In this document: positions 7,676 through 15,818 of the stretch, piece after piece
How the letters are laid out: the number at the start of each line of letters is the position of its first letter
Numbering within the stretch: the first letter of the stretch is position 1
Source of the DNA: RBC038 sp041390625
Lineage (GTDB): Bacteria > Chloroflexota > Dehalococcoidia > UBA2979
Direction: 5' to 3'
DNA: 64,000 bases
Assembly (NCBI GenBank): GCA_041390625.1
Contig: JAWKPM010000010.1
Span: forward strand, 1 to 64,000
Translations under genes and position numbers: made by a program
Notes under the pieces: generated by a model
What the model saw: only the letters and a program-made list of their open reading frames with translations
What the model was told of the DNA's origin: nothing
The model's database searches: none

Positions 7676-8290
7676 TTAGAGTCGAGGCTCCTCGAGGCCG
7701 CGGCGGGCGAGGTCGCGGCGGAGGCTCGGCGCGTCGGTGTAGCGCAGCGCCTCGATGCCGAGGGCGAGCGCGGCCTCGACGTTCGCGGGGCTGTCGTCGA
7801 TGAAGAGCACGTTGGCAGGCGCGGCCTCGAGGTGGGTCAGCGCCTCGATGAAGGCCTCGGCGGCGGACTTCGTCGCGCCGAGGGCGTGCGAGAAGAGCAC
7901 GGGCGCGAAGGTGCGCGGGACGTCGGGGAGCCAGCGCTCGAGGGCGTCGAGCAGCAGCGGTGGGTTGTCGGAGAGGACGGCGCGGCCGACGTGGCTCGGG
8001 AGGTGGTGCACGGCCTCGAGGACGGCGGGGTCGACCTCGAAGGCGGCGGCCCACAGGCGCTCGAGATCGCCTCGGGCGAGGTCGGTGCCGAGGAGCTCGT
8101 TGGCGCGGGCGTGCATTGAGGCGGCGTCGTGGCGGCCTTCGTCGCACTCGCGGCTGAAGCCGGAGTCCCAGAGGCGGGCGTGGACCTCGGCAGGTGGGAG
8201 CGCGGTGGCGGCGGCGAATGCCTCGAGACGTCGCTCGTGGTCGAAGCGGCAGACGACGCCGCCGAGGTCGAAGAGGACGTGGGTGATCAC
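7676..8290 (-). CDS. HAD-superfamily hydrolase
   Basis: 204-residue haloacid-dehalogenase-type hydrolase, probably a phosphatase. Motif I is FDLGGVV (7-13) with the nucleophile Asp; the DLGGV form, lacking the second acidic residue, is common in the YihX/epoxide-hydrolase-N subgroup. Motif II is AVLSDNP, the motif III lysine is in GATKSA, and motif IV is VLFIDDSPANVEAA. The substrate cannot be told. GTG 8290 lies 6 bases after TAGTCT, another leaderless-type start. Confidence 0.85.
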   Translation of the reverse strand: MITHVLFDLGGVVCRFDHERRLEAFAAATALPPAEVHARLWDSGFSRECDEGRHDAASMHARANELLGTDLARGDLERLWAAAFEVDPAVLEAVHHLPSHVGRAVLSDNPPLLLDALERWLPDVPRTFAPVLFSHALGATKSAAEAFIEALTHLEAAPANVLFIDDSPANVEAALALGIEALRYTDAPSLRRDLARRGLEEPRL

Positions 8291-8296
8291 GCCTCG

Positions 8297-8302
8297 AGAC
8301 TA
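8297..8302 (-). promoter_or_regulatory. -10 element of the HAD hydrolase gene
   Basis: TAGTCT on the minus strand with 6 bases to the GTG start, which predicts transcription starting at the initiation codon. Confidence 0.45.
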
Positions 8303-8336
8303 GCGTTGGTCCTTGACGTGTGGGGCGGGGCACTCA

Positions 8337-9038
8337 CTAGCGGTGGTCGGCGGGGTCCGCCGGGGTGGTCTGGCCGACCGGGACGCGGTCGGGATCGTCT
8401 CGCCATACGCGGTAGGAGTAGTAGAACAGCCAGACCAGGCTCAGGCCGAACCCGACCATCACGAGGATCAGGAACCAGGCCTGATACACCAGCGCCATCA
8501 AGAGGAAGCCCAGCCCGAACCCGACGAAGGCGCGGCCACCCACTCGGTGGGTGGCCGTCCACGATCGAGCGCTGGCGAGCGTCCACGGCGTTCGGATCCC
8601 TGCGAAGTAGTTCGGTCGGAGCTTCGCCATGACGTTGCCGAGCAGCAGGAAGAGCAGGCCTACGGCGACGTAGAGCGCGCGTGCGAGGTCGATGTTTGCT
8701 CCGAGGGCGATCGCGAGCACCAGGCCGTGGAGCACCCCGAGGAAGAGCAGCGCGCCGGCGCGGATGAGCGTGTAGGTCCCAGCGAACGACGCGTAGTTCG
8801 CGCGGCCCGGATCGACCCGGGGCAGGAACGCGAGCAGCAGCCAGACGCCGGCGGCAATCATTGGCACCAACAGGAGGCCCTCGAACTTGCCGCCGTAGCG
8901 GTCGGCTTCGCCGATAGCGTTCCAGTGCACGGGGATCGAGTCGTCGGCGAACGGCCACGCGATGGCCGAGGCGACGAACATCGCCGCTACCGGCAGGAAG
9001 AGGAATGCCTCGCGCCGCCAGGACCAGCTCATGATCAC
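8337..9038 (-). CDS. SdpI/DUF1648-family membrane protein
   Basis: 233-residue membrane protein with about six hydrophobic segments. The N-terminal IPVHWNAIGEADRYGGK is the DUF1648 signature, and the central NYFAGIRTPWTLASARSW is the SdpI signature. In Bacillus, SdpI is an immunity and signalling protein against the SdpC toxin, and SdpR is its ArsR-type repressor; the preceding ArsR gene here fits that pairing. GTG 9038 overlaps the regulator's stop as GTGA. No SdpC-like toxin is visible nearby. Confidence 0.85.
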   Translation of the reverse strand: MIMSWSWRREAFLFLPVAAMFVASAIAWPFADDSIPVHWNAIGEADRYGGKFEGLLLVPMIAAGVWLLLAFLPRVDPGRANYASFAGTYTLIRAGALLFLGVLHGLVLAIALGANIDLARALYVAVGLLFLLLGNVMAKLRPNYFAGIRTPWTLASARSWTATHRVGGRAFVGFGLGFLLMALVYQAWFLILVMVGFGLSLVWLFYYSYRVWRDDPDRVPVGQTTPADPADHR

Positions 9039-9358
9039 CCTCCTCGAGGTCGCTCGTCGGCGCCGGACGCCGTCTCGGATGCGATGCCTTCCGGGGCGGG
9101 GCCGCGACCGAGGCCGAACGCGCCCATGAGCGCCACCATCGCCTCCTCGGCGACGGACAGGCTCGCGCTGTAGACGATGCTCGTCCCCTGCCGTTCGGCC
9201 ACGATCAGGCCGGCCTGGCGCAGCACGTTGAAGTGGCCGGACATCGTCGACTTCGCGAGGTCGAACTGGTCGCCCAGCTCGCCTGCCGTCATCGGGCCTC
9301 GACGCGCGAGCAAGCGCACCACCTCGCGGCGGGTGGGGTCGCTCAACGCGCGCAGCAC
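9035..9358 (-). CDS. ArsR-family regulator, SdpR-like
   Basis: 107-residue winged-helix repressor. LRALSDPTRREVVRLLARRGPMTAGEL and STMSGHFNVLRQAGLIVAER are the canonical ArsR first helix and recognition helix. There is no CxC metal site, which fits the SdpR branch rather than a metal sensor. Coding starts at GTG 9358. A perfect TATAAT lies at 9415-9410, predicting a leader of about 45 bases. It likely autoregulates itself and the overlapping sdpI-like gene. Confidence 0.88.
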   Translation of the reverse strand: MLRALSDPTRREVVRLLARRGPMTAGELGDQFDLAKSTMSGHFNVLRQAGLIVAERQGTSIVYSASLSVAEEAMVALMGAFGLGRGPAPEGIASETASGADERPRGG

Positions 9359-9409
9359 GTCATCGATGGCCAGCGCCGGCTCCTGTTTCGCTATTTCGCC
9401 AACGACCGA

Positions 9410-9415
9410 ATTATA
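9410..9415 (-). promoter_or_regulatory. -10 element of the sdpR/sdpI-like operon
   Basis: Consensus TATAAT on the minus strand within an unusually A/T-rich 40-base stretch. The -35 region is weak. Confidence 0.5.
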
Positions 9416-9450
9416 CGTGGAGCGCGCGGCCGGCGCTACCGAGCGCGGCG

Positions 9451-10182
9451 TCAGGCGGCGCGAGCGACGACGAAGAGCAGGAGGTACTTGCAGGGGTCGT
9501 CGAGGTCGCCCTCGACGATGTTGGTGGCGCGCGCCAGCAGGGGGCCGCGGTCGAGGATCCAGGGGCGGTTGGCGCCGGTCTCGCGGACGCTGGTCTGGAG
9601 GATGACGGCCGGCGCCTCGACGGTGCTCTCGAGGAGGACGCTACCGGCGTCCTTGTCGGCGAGGTAGAGGCCCTCGACGAGGAATCGGCGCGGGGGCAGC
9701 GGGGCGCCGGTGTCGCGGTCGGTGGCCTCGACGAGGAGGACGTCACCGACCTCGATGTCCTGGAGGGCGAAGAAGAGGCCGGGGACACCCTGCCAGCGGC
9801 TGTGGCCGAAGATCCACGCCGCCTCCTCGAGGCCGTCGATGGCGACCTCGGGGGTGGCGATGCCCTCGGGCGGGACGGTGAGGGTGTCCTGGCCGGGCGG
9901 TGTGGGCGGGCAGCCGGACGGCGCGACGGAGGTGTCGGGGACGATCTGGCTGCCGACGACGGGGGCGTCGATGCCGAGCGCCTGGATGGTGAGGCGGGTG
10001 ACGCGAGCGTTCCATGCATCGGGAGCCGGTTCGGGCGTCGAGGTGGGGTTCGGACTCGATGTGGCGCTCGGCGCCTCGATGGTGGCGGTCGGGGTCGGCG
10101 CCGGGGCGGGGTCGGAGTTCGAGCCGCACGCGAGCACGAGGGCGGTGAGGAGCAGGGGGAGGGCGCGTCGGAAATCGAGCAT
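9451..10182 (-). CDS. Lipoprotein with degenerate sortase-like domain
   Basis: 243 residues. A signal peptide with lipobox LVLAC (Cys 19) is followed by a Pro/Thr/Ala-rich linker (about 24-54) and a domain that follows the class D/F sortase pattern: RLTIQALGIDAPVVG, WIFGHSRWQGVPGLFFAL (His of the active site), IEVGDVLLVEA, then VILQTSVRETGANRPWIL. In active sortases the last motif is TLxTC; here the Cys position is Ser, so transpeptidation by the normal mechanism is unlikely. It is translationally linked (TAATG) to two RDD membrane proteins, suggesting a cell-surface complex. Confidence 0.7.
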   Translation of the reverse strand: MLDFRRALPLLLTALVLACGSNSDPAPAPTPTATIEAPSATSSPNPTSTPEPAPDAWNARVTRLTIQALGIDAPVVGSQIVPDTSVAPSGCPPTPPGQDTLTVPPEGIATPEVAIDGLEEAAWIFGHSRWQGVPGLFFALQDIEVGDVLLVEATDRDTGAPLPPRRFLVEGLYLADKDAGSVLLESTVEAPAVILQTSVRETGANRPWILDRGPLLARATNIVEGDLDDPCKYLLLFVVARAA

Positions 10183-10823
10183 TACGGGCGGACTCGGACG
10201 ACGTAGGTGCCGGCAGCCTTGTCATGCCATGTCTGTAGGCGGGCATCCCAGAAGGCCCACAGGTAACCAAGACCAAGCGCGTAGCCAGAGGCAACTGCGA
10301 CGCAGGTGCGCTCGAAGCCCTTACCGGCTCCGGGACGACTGCCATCAGCTCGAATGACCCGTGCGCCGAGGGCGAACTTCCCGAGCGACGCCCCCCGGGC
10401 GTTGGACACCCACCAGTACAGGAAGACGAGGGGGTAAGTCACGAGGGCGTAGCCCATGAAGTCCGCTGGACCTGTTGGCTGGCATTCTGGCCGCGCGCGG
10501 CCCGCCGCCTGGAAGCAAGCGGGGTCATTGAGGTAATCGTAGGCCCCACTGCGCTCCATCAGGATCATCAGGGGGAGACCGAACACGAGCCAGATGAGGA
10601 CAACATCGATCACGAACGCACCAACGCGCTGCCAATGGCTGGCCAGCCGAGCGCCGTTCAAGCCAATAGCGGCGTCCATTTGGGCCCCTGGCAGAAGGAG
10701 CACTGGCGCGCCGCACCGACCGCAGACCGCCACATCCTCGTCGCCATGCGGAACACCACAGTGGACGCAGAACAGCTGGCGGCGGTCAGCTGCCCCCCCG
10801 ATCGGTGGCTCAGACCTCGTCAT
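10182..10823 (-). CDS. Zinc-ribbon RDD-family membrane protein (downstream copy)
   Basis: 213 residues. An N-terminal zinc ribbon (CVHC...CGRC, about 19-38) is followed by an RDD domain with three to four hydrophobic segments (WQRVGAFVIDVVLIWLVFGL, LVTYPLVFLYWWVSN, SLGKFALGARVIRADG). It is a paralogue of the gene just upstream, and both end in the identical WHDKAAGTYVVRVRP. RDD proteins are membrane proteins of mostly unknown role. Its ATG overlaps the upstream stop as ATGA. Confidence 0.85.
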   Translation of the reverse strand: MTRSEPPIGGAADRRQLFCVHCGVPHGDEDVAVCGRCGAPVLLLPGAQMDAAIGLNGARLASHWQRVGAFVIDVVLIWLVFGLPLMILMERSGAYDYLNDPACFQAAGRARPECQPTGPADFMGYALVTYPLVFLYWWVSNARGASLGKFALGARVIRADGSRPGAGKGFERTCVAVASGYALGLGYLWAFWDARLQTWHDKAAGTYVVRVRP

Positions 10824-11410
10824 GGTCGGACTCGGACGACGTAGGTGCCGGCCGCCTTGTCATGCCAGGTCTGGCGGCGGGCGTCCCAGAACGCCCACAG
10901 GTAGCCAAGGAAGAAGACGTACCCGGACACGAGCGCCACAGCCGTGCGCAAGAGCCCTCGGCCGATACCCGGACGCGAGCCGTCGGCGCGAACGATGCGG
11001 GCGCCGGCGGCCAACTTCCCGATCGAGACGCCCATCGTGTTCGACACCCACCAATAGAGGAACGTCAGGGGATAGACGATTAGGCCCCACCAGAGCAGGC
11101 CGGACACATCCGGCGTGCAGGCCGGCTCAAGACGCCCGCCGGGGTCGAAGCAGGCCGGGTCGTTCATGTAGTCGAAAAAGCCAGTCGCGTAGAAGACCGC
11201 GAACATCGGGATGGCGCTGAGGAAATAGAGCAACACGCCGTCGACGGCGAAACCGCCGACCCGCTGCCAGTTCCCCGCCAAGGGCAGGTCCCTCGTGCCG
11301 ACGCGAACGAGTGTCTCGCGCGTGACCACGCCGGAGACTGGCGCACCGCATCGGCTGCAGAAGGCAGCATCGGGTGCGGCGAGCTCGGTGCCGCAGTAGG
11401 CGCAGAACAT
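10820..11410 (-). CDS. Zinc-ribbon RDD-family membrane protein (upstream copy)
   Basis: 196 residues: zinc ribbon CAYC...CSRC (3-22), then an RDD domain with WQRVGGFAVDGVLLYF, IVYPLTFLYWWVSN and SIGKLAAGARIVRADG. It arose with its downstream neighbour by tandem duplication. ATG 11410 is preceded by GAGGAGG. A GATAAT -10 lies at 11476-11471. Neither RDD gene contains a CCTCGRTG octamer, unlike most of the window, which hints at acquisition. Confidence 0.85.
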   Translation of the reverse strand: MFCAYCGTELAAPDAAFCSRCGAPVSGVVTRETLVRVGTRDLPLAGNWQRVGGFAVDGVLLYFLSAIPMFAVFYATGFFDYMNDPACFDPGGRLEPACTPDVSGLLWWGLIVYPLTFLYWWVSNTMGVSIGKLAAGARIVRADGSRPGIGRGLLRTAVALVSGYVFFLGYLWAFWDARRQTWHDKAAGTYVVRVRP

Positions 11411-11528
11411 GGGCGCCTCCTCGTAGGCCGGTCCGCAGGGCGTGTCCCGCCTCGACCCCTACGTGTCTCGATTATCGGTGGACAGAGGCCCGGAGCGGAT
11501 GGCGTCGAGGGGGACGGGCTGCGATCCG

Positions 11529-12563
11529 CTAGACGGCGACAGCCTCGAGGAAGAAGGGGGCCGTGACCTGGGTCACTTGGAAGCCGGCTGGGTCGAGGAG
11601 GGTGCGGAACTCGGCCTCGGTGCGCTGCTTGCCGCCGGTGACGGCGAGCATCTGGACGTCGATGGAGATGATGAAGGCGGCGGCCGGGCCGTCGCCGAGG
11701 ATGCCGTCGACGACGAGCAGCTTCGCGCCGGGAGCCATCGCGCGCCGGCAGTTCGCGAGAATCGTCGCGCAGCGTTCGTCGTCCCAGTCGTGGAGGATGT
11801 TTGACAGGATGTAGAGGTCGCCAGCCTCGGGCACGGCCTCGAAGAAGTCGCCGGCGACGGTCTCGCAACGATCGGAGAGGCCGGCGGCGGCCATCGTGGC
11901 GATCGCAGCCTGCACCACCTCGGGACGGTCGAGCAGGAGACCTCGGAGCCCTAGATTCGCCTCGAGAATGCCGGCGAGCATGCGTCCGGCGCCGCCACCG
12001 ACATCGACGACGAGCCCGGCCTCGGGAAAGCGGTACTGCGCGGCCACCGGGCTGCGCCGGCCGGCCATCTCGGTCATGTAGTCGCTGTTGACGCGCAGGG
12101 CCCCGGGGTCGGTGGCGACGTAGGCGAAGAGGTTGCTGCCGTGGGCGACCTCGAAGGCGGACTCGCCCGTGCGGACGCTGTCCAGGAGGTGGCCCCAAGC
12201 GTCGTAGATGAACGGCGAGCCGTAGAAGATGGCGCCTCGACGGGCCGAGTTCGGATGGTCGGAGCGGAGGAGCTCACCCAGCTCGGTGAGTGCGTATCGG
12301 CCCTCGGGGTCGCGGGTGAAGACGCCAAGGCTGGCGAGGAAGCGCAGCACGCGGTCGAGCGATGGGGCGTGGGCATCGGTCGCCGATGCGAGCGCGTTCG
12401 CGTCGCGAGGGCCGTCGGCCAGGAGATCGGCGATGCCGAGCGTAGCGGCGACGTAGAGCGCCTGCGTGCGGAACAGGCCGTTCACCATGCTCTGCATCTC
12501 GCGGACGAGGGGCGGGGGACCGCCGGCGGGGGGTGCGGCCTCGGGTGGGGTGGACGTCGTCAC
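11529..12563 (-). CDS. SAM-dependent O-methyltransferase
   Basis: 344 residues with the two-domain plan of plant/bacterial small-molecule O-methyltransferases. An N-terminal winged-helix dimerisation domain (about 20-100, LGIADLLADGP) is followed by a Rossmann domain with VDVGGGAGR (186-194) for SAM and the catalytic-type segment ILHDWDDERC (about 256-265). The natural acceptor cannot be inferred; a TIGR-like hydroxyneurosporene or antibiotic methylase is possible. GTG 12563 starts the protein. The leader contains three near-copies of GCCCTCGAT. Confidence 0.85.
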   Translation of the reverse strand: MTTSTPPEAAPPAGGPPPLVREMQSMVNGLFRTQALYVAATLGIADLLADGPRDANALASATDAHAPSLDRVLRFLASLGVFTRDPEGRYALTELGELLRSDHPNSARRGAIFYGSPFIYDAWGHLLDSVRTGESAFEVAHGSNLFAYVATDPGALRVNSDYMTEMAGRRSPVAAQYRFPEAGLVVDVGGGAGRMLAGILEANLGLRGLLLDRPEVVQAAIATMAAAGLSDRCETVAGDFFEAVPEAGDLYILSNILHDWDDERCATILANCRRAMAPGAKLLVVDGILGDGPAAAFIISIDVQMLAVTGGKQRTEAEFRTLLDPAGFQVTQVTAPFFLEAVAV

Positions 12564-12665
12564 AGTTGCCCTCGATTGCCCTCAATGCCCTCGATTTCCT
12601 GACAACGAGCGACATCGTAGCGACGCCGCACCGGGCGTGGGGCGCGCTTGCGCCTCGGGACGGGA

Positions 12666-13538
12666 CTAGGGCGCCTCGATGGCGGGCGGGCGATCGAGGT
12701 CGGAGGAGCGGAAGTGGAGGTCGCGCTGGGGGAAGGGGATCTCGACGCCGCGCTCGCGGAACTCCTCGACGATGGCGAAGTTGATGACCGAGCGGATGTC
12801 GCGCCAGTGCGTGGGGGTCCCGAGCCAGACGAGCAACTCCATGTCCCAAGCGGAGTCGCCGAAGGCGTTGAGGCGGACATGGGGCTCCGGCTCGCGCAGG
12901 ACATCGGGATGGCGGCGGGCGACGGAGAGCAGGGCGTCGCGCACGGCCTCGGCGTCGGAGCTGTAGGAGACGCCGACCGGGATGCTGAGGCGGATGCGGG
13001 GATCGCCGTGCGACCAGTTGATGACGTTGTTCGTCACGAGGTCCGAGTTCGGGACGATGATGGCCTGGTTCTGGAGCGAGCGGACGAGCGTGGAGCGGAT
13101 GCCGATGGCCTCGATCTGGCCCTCGGTGTCGCCGATCGAGACTCGGTCGCCGACGGTGACGGGGCGCTCGATGAGCAGCACGAGGCCGGCGATGAAGTTC
13201 GCCGTGATGCTCTGGAGGCCGAAGCCGATGCCGACGGAGAGCAGGCCGAAGACGAGGCCGAGACTGCTGAGGTCGACGCCGACGAGCTGGACGGCGACGA
13301 AGACGCCCAGCGAGGCGACGGTGTACTGGACGCCGCGGCTGATGGCGTAGGCGACGCCTCGATTGAGGTGACGGCGGAGCAGGGCGCGCATGACGACGCG
13401 CCGGATGAGCACGGCCACGATGGTGGCGGCAGCGATCGCGGCGATGAGCTGGACGAGCGTGCCGATGGTGAGGTTGGAGGTAAGGATCTCGACGGAGAAC
13501 CACTCCTCGAGGCGGTCGCGCACTTCGGCCGGATCCAT
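12666..13538 (-). CDS. Small-conductance mechanosensitive channel (MscS family)
   Basis: 290-residue MscS-type channel that opens under membrane tension on hypo-osmotic shock. Three N-terminal hydrophobic helices are followed by the pore-lining TM3 region GLLSVGIGFGLQSITANFIAG. The beta domain follows with RPVTVGDRVSIGDTEGQIEAIGIRSTLVR and NSDLVTNNVINWS, both standard. The C-terminal domain is complete. GTAGGAGG lies 5 bases before the ATG, and a TATCTT -10 is at 13572-13567. Confidence 0.93.
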   Translation of the reverse strand: MDPAEVRDRLEEWFSVEILTSNLTIGTLVQLIAAIAAATIVAVLIRRVVMRALLRRHLNRGVAYAISRGVQYTVASLGVFVAVQLVGVDLSSLGLVFGLLSVGIGFGLQSITANFIAGLVLLIERPVTVGDRVSIGDTEGQIEAIGIRSTLVRSLQNQAIIVPNSDLVTNNVINWSHGDPRIRLSIPVGVSYSSDAEAVRDALLSVARRHPDVLREPEPHVRLNAFGDSAWDMELLVWLGTPTHWRDIRSVINFAIVEEFRERGVEIPFPQRDLHFRSSDLDRPPAIEAP

Positions 13539-13603
13539 CGAGGCCTCCTACGCCCGTCTGACCTCGAAGATAGCGGACGCGCCTCGATGTGCCGCCTCGG
13601 GGG

Positions 13604-14398
13604 TCAGCGCGTGCCGGCGACCGCCCATGCGCGGGCGCGCATCGTGATGGGCGCCTCGGGATCGCCTGAGGCGACGCGCTCACGGAGCGCCTCGCGGAGA
13701 CGGGCCTTCGGCCCCTCGTCGAGGCCGCCGACGTACGTCGGCGCCGCACCCTGGCCGCCCGTGAAGGGCTGCCAGTAGTCCTCGAAGTTCGCGAACCGGA
13801 CATCGACCTCGATGGGGCCGGTGCGGACGTCGGCCAGCCCGGCGCCGCGCCAGGCGGCCTCGAGGGCGTCCGGGTGGCAGATGTCGGAGCGCGTGCCCTG
13901 GTTCAGCGCCTCGGCGGCCGCATCGAGCGAGACGGCCACCTCCCAGAAGATGCGGACGAACTCCATGCCCTCGGCATAGTCCCAGACGTAGGAGGCGACC
14001 GTGCCGCCTTCGCGGGTCGCGTCCCGCATGGCCTCGAGGGCTGCGGTGGCATCGGGGACGAAATTCAGCACGAGGCCACTGACGGCGCCGTCGAAGGGGC
14101 CTGCCGGGAGGTGGGACGCATCGCCGTCGATGTAGGCGATGGCGGGGTGGCCTCGCAGTCGCGCGGCCTCGGCGCGGAAAGCGGCGACCGGCTCGACCGC
14201 AGTCACACGCCGTGCCTCGGCGATCTCGGCGAGGGCCAGCGAGAGCGCACCGGTGCCGGCACCGACGTCGAGCCACTCGCGGTCAGGCGCGGGGCTGAGC
14301 CAGCCGACGAACTCGCGAGCGATGCGGCTGCTCCAGCGCCCCATGTAGCGCTCGTACGCACCACCGTCCGACCAGCCAGCGTTCGTCATCCCTCTCAC
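13604..14398 (-). CDS. Class I SAM-dependent methyltransferase
   Basis: 264-residue methyltransferase of the UbiE/Methyltransf_11 type. LDVGAGTGALSLALAE (about 43-58) is the SAM-binding motif I, VTAVEPVAAF is motif II, and the FDGAVSGLVLNFVPD stretch corresponds to motif IV. The substrate is unknown. GTG 14398 and ATG 14389 are both possible; the latter is better placed behind GAGGTGAGAGGG. It lies just downstream of trmD on the same strand but has its own TACGCT element at about 14434. Confidence 0.85.
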   Translation of the reverse strand: MRGMTNAGWSDGGAYERYMGRWSSRIAREFVGWLSPAPDREWLDVGAGTGALSLALAEIAEARRVTAVEPVAAFRAEAARLRGHPAIAYIDGDASHLPAGPFDGAVSGLVLNFVPDATAALEAMRDATREGGTVASYVWDYAEGMEFVRIFWEVAVSLDAAAEALNQGTRSDICHPDALEAAWRGAGLADVRTGPIEVDVRFANFEDYWQPFTGGQGAAPTYVGGLDEGPKARLREALRERVASGDPEAPITMRARAWAVAGTR

Positions 14399-14443
14399 CT
14401 CGAGGCGCGCGTGGATGGAGCGTGCCCACCAGCGTAGGCCTGC

Positions 14444-15202
14444 TCAGTCGCGTTCGGTGGACGCTTCGGTGGCGTCGTCGCGATGGTCCTCGAGGAAGGC
14501 GCGCTCGGCGGGGGTGAGGGTGGCGCGCTCGAGCAAGTCGGGGCGGCGCTCGAGAGTGCGGAGGAGGCGCTGGCGGCGTCGCCACTTCTCGATTTCGGCG
14601 TGGTGGCCGGAGAGCAGGACCTCGGGGACGTTCCAGCCTCGAAAGTCGGCGGGGCGGGTGAACTGGGGGTACTCGAGCAGCGCGCCCTCGAAGGATTCTT
14701 CGTCGAGGGAGGCCTCCGAGCCGAGGACGCCGGGGATGCGACGGGCGACGGCGTCGAGGAGGAGGAGGGCGGGGAGCTCGCCGCCGGAGACGACGAAGTC
14801 GCCGACGGAGACCTCCATGTCGATGGCGTGGGCGCGGACGCGCTCGTCGACGCCCTCGTAGCGGCCACAGACGAGCAGCAGGCGCTCGTGCATCGCCAGC
14901 GCCTCGACGAGGGACTGGTCGAGGCGGCGGCCCTGGGGCGTCATGAGCACGACGGTGGCGGGCGGCGAGGCGAGGGGCTGGATGGCCTCGATGGCGGCGA
15001 AGAGCGGCTCGGGCTTCATCACCATGCCGGCGCCGCCGCCGAAGGGGTAGTCGTCCACAGTGCCGTGGCGGTCGATGGCCCAGTCTCGGAGGTCGTGGAC
15101 GGCGACCTCGATGATGCCGGCGTCGCGGGCGCGCTTGATGATCGTCTCCTCGAGGGGCGGGGTGACGATGCCCGGGAAGATGGTGAGGACGTCGAAGCGC
15201 AT
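14444..15202 (-). CDS. trmD: tRNA (guanine37-N1)-methyltransferase
   Basis: 252-residue TrmD, which methylates G37 next to the anticodon and prevents +1 frameshifting. Signature segments are MRFDVLTIFPG, VDDYPFGGGAGMVMKPEP, the trefoil-knot SAM site around VLMTPQGRRLDQ, and CGRYEGVDERV. It follows mogA by 29 bases on the same strand. The usual rpsP-rimM-trmD-rplS neighbourhood is not present here. Confidence 0.97.
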   Translation of the reverse strand: MRFDVLTIFPGIVTPPLEETIIKRARDAGIIEVAVHDLRDWAIDRHGTVDDYPFGGGAGMVMKPEPLFAAIEAIQPLASPPATVVLMTPQGRRLDQSLVEALAMHERLLLVCGRYEGVDERVRAHAIDMEVSVGDFVVSGGELPALLLLDAVARRIPGVLGSEASLDEESFEGALLEYPQFTRPADFRGWNVPEVLLSGHHAEIEKWRRRQRLLRTLERRPDLLERATLTPAERAFLEDHRDDATEASTERD

Positions 15203-15231
15203 CGATGGCTGGCCTTCGGGTATCGACGGGG

Positions 15232-15723
15232 TCAGTGCCCGGCGCCGGCGCGGACCTGCTCGATGGCGTGGGCGAGCACGGGCAGGACGGCCTGCAGGTT
15301 CTCACGGGCGCCCTTCTCGCTGCCGGGCAGGTTGAGGATGAGGGTGCGGCCTCGGACGCCGGCGGCGCCTCGAGAGAGCATGGCCATGGGCGTGGAGGCG
15401 CGGCCTTCGAGGCGCATGAGCTCAGGGAGGCCGGGGACCTCGAAGTCGATGACCTCGCGCGTGGCCTCGGGCGTGCGGTCTCGTGGCGAGAGGCCGGTGC
15501 CGCCGGTAGTGACGACAAGGGCGACGTCGTCGCCGGACCAGGCGAGGAGGTGGCCGACGATGTCGGTGGGCTCGTCGGGGACGAGGGCGCGTCGGATGTC
15601 GATGAAGCCGGCGGCCTGGAGGAGGGCCTCGATGGCGGGGCCGGCGGTGTCCTGGCGCTCGCCTCGAGAGCCGGCGTCGGAGACGGTGAGGACGGCGGCG
15701 GTGAGGGGGGCTTCGGTGGTCAC
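15232..15723 (-). CDS. mog: Molybdopterin adenylyltransferase family protein (MogA/MoaB)
   Basis: 163-residue MogA/MoaB fold protein that adenylates molybdopterin before metal insertion. LTVSDAGSRGERQDTAGPAI and VVTTGGTGLSPRDRTPEAT are the conserved substrate-binding motifs. GTG 15723 (VTTEAPL) is chosen because it gives the family length; the ORF continues 14 codons further without a ribosome-binding site. A TACGCT -10 lies at 15761-15756. No other molybdenum-cofactor gene is in the window. Confidence 0.9.
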   Translation of the reverse strand: MTTEAPLTAAVLTVSDAGSRGERQDTAGPAIEALLQAAGFIDIRRALVPDEPTDIVGHLLAWSGDDVALVVTTGGTGLSPRDRTPEATREVIDFEVPGLPELMRLEGRASTPMAMLSRGAAGVRGRTLILNLPGSEKGARENLQAVLPVLAHAIEQVRAGAGH

Positions 15724-15818
15724 GTGCTGCCTCGATGGGTGCTCTCGGTGAGGAGAGCGTAGCAACGAGCGCGGCGAGGAACCCGTGTTGCATGATGCGT
15801 TCCGGGCTGGAGGGCGGG

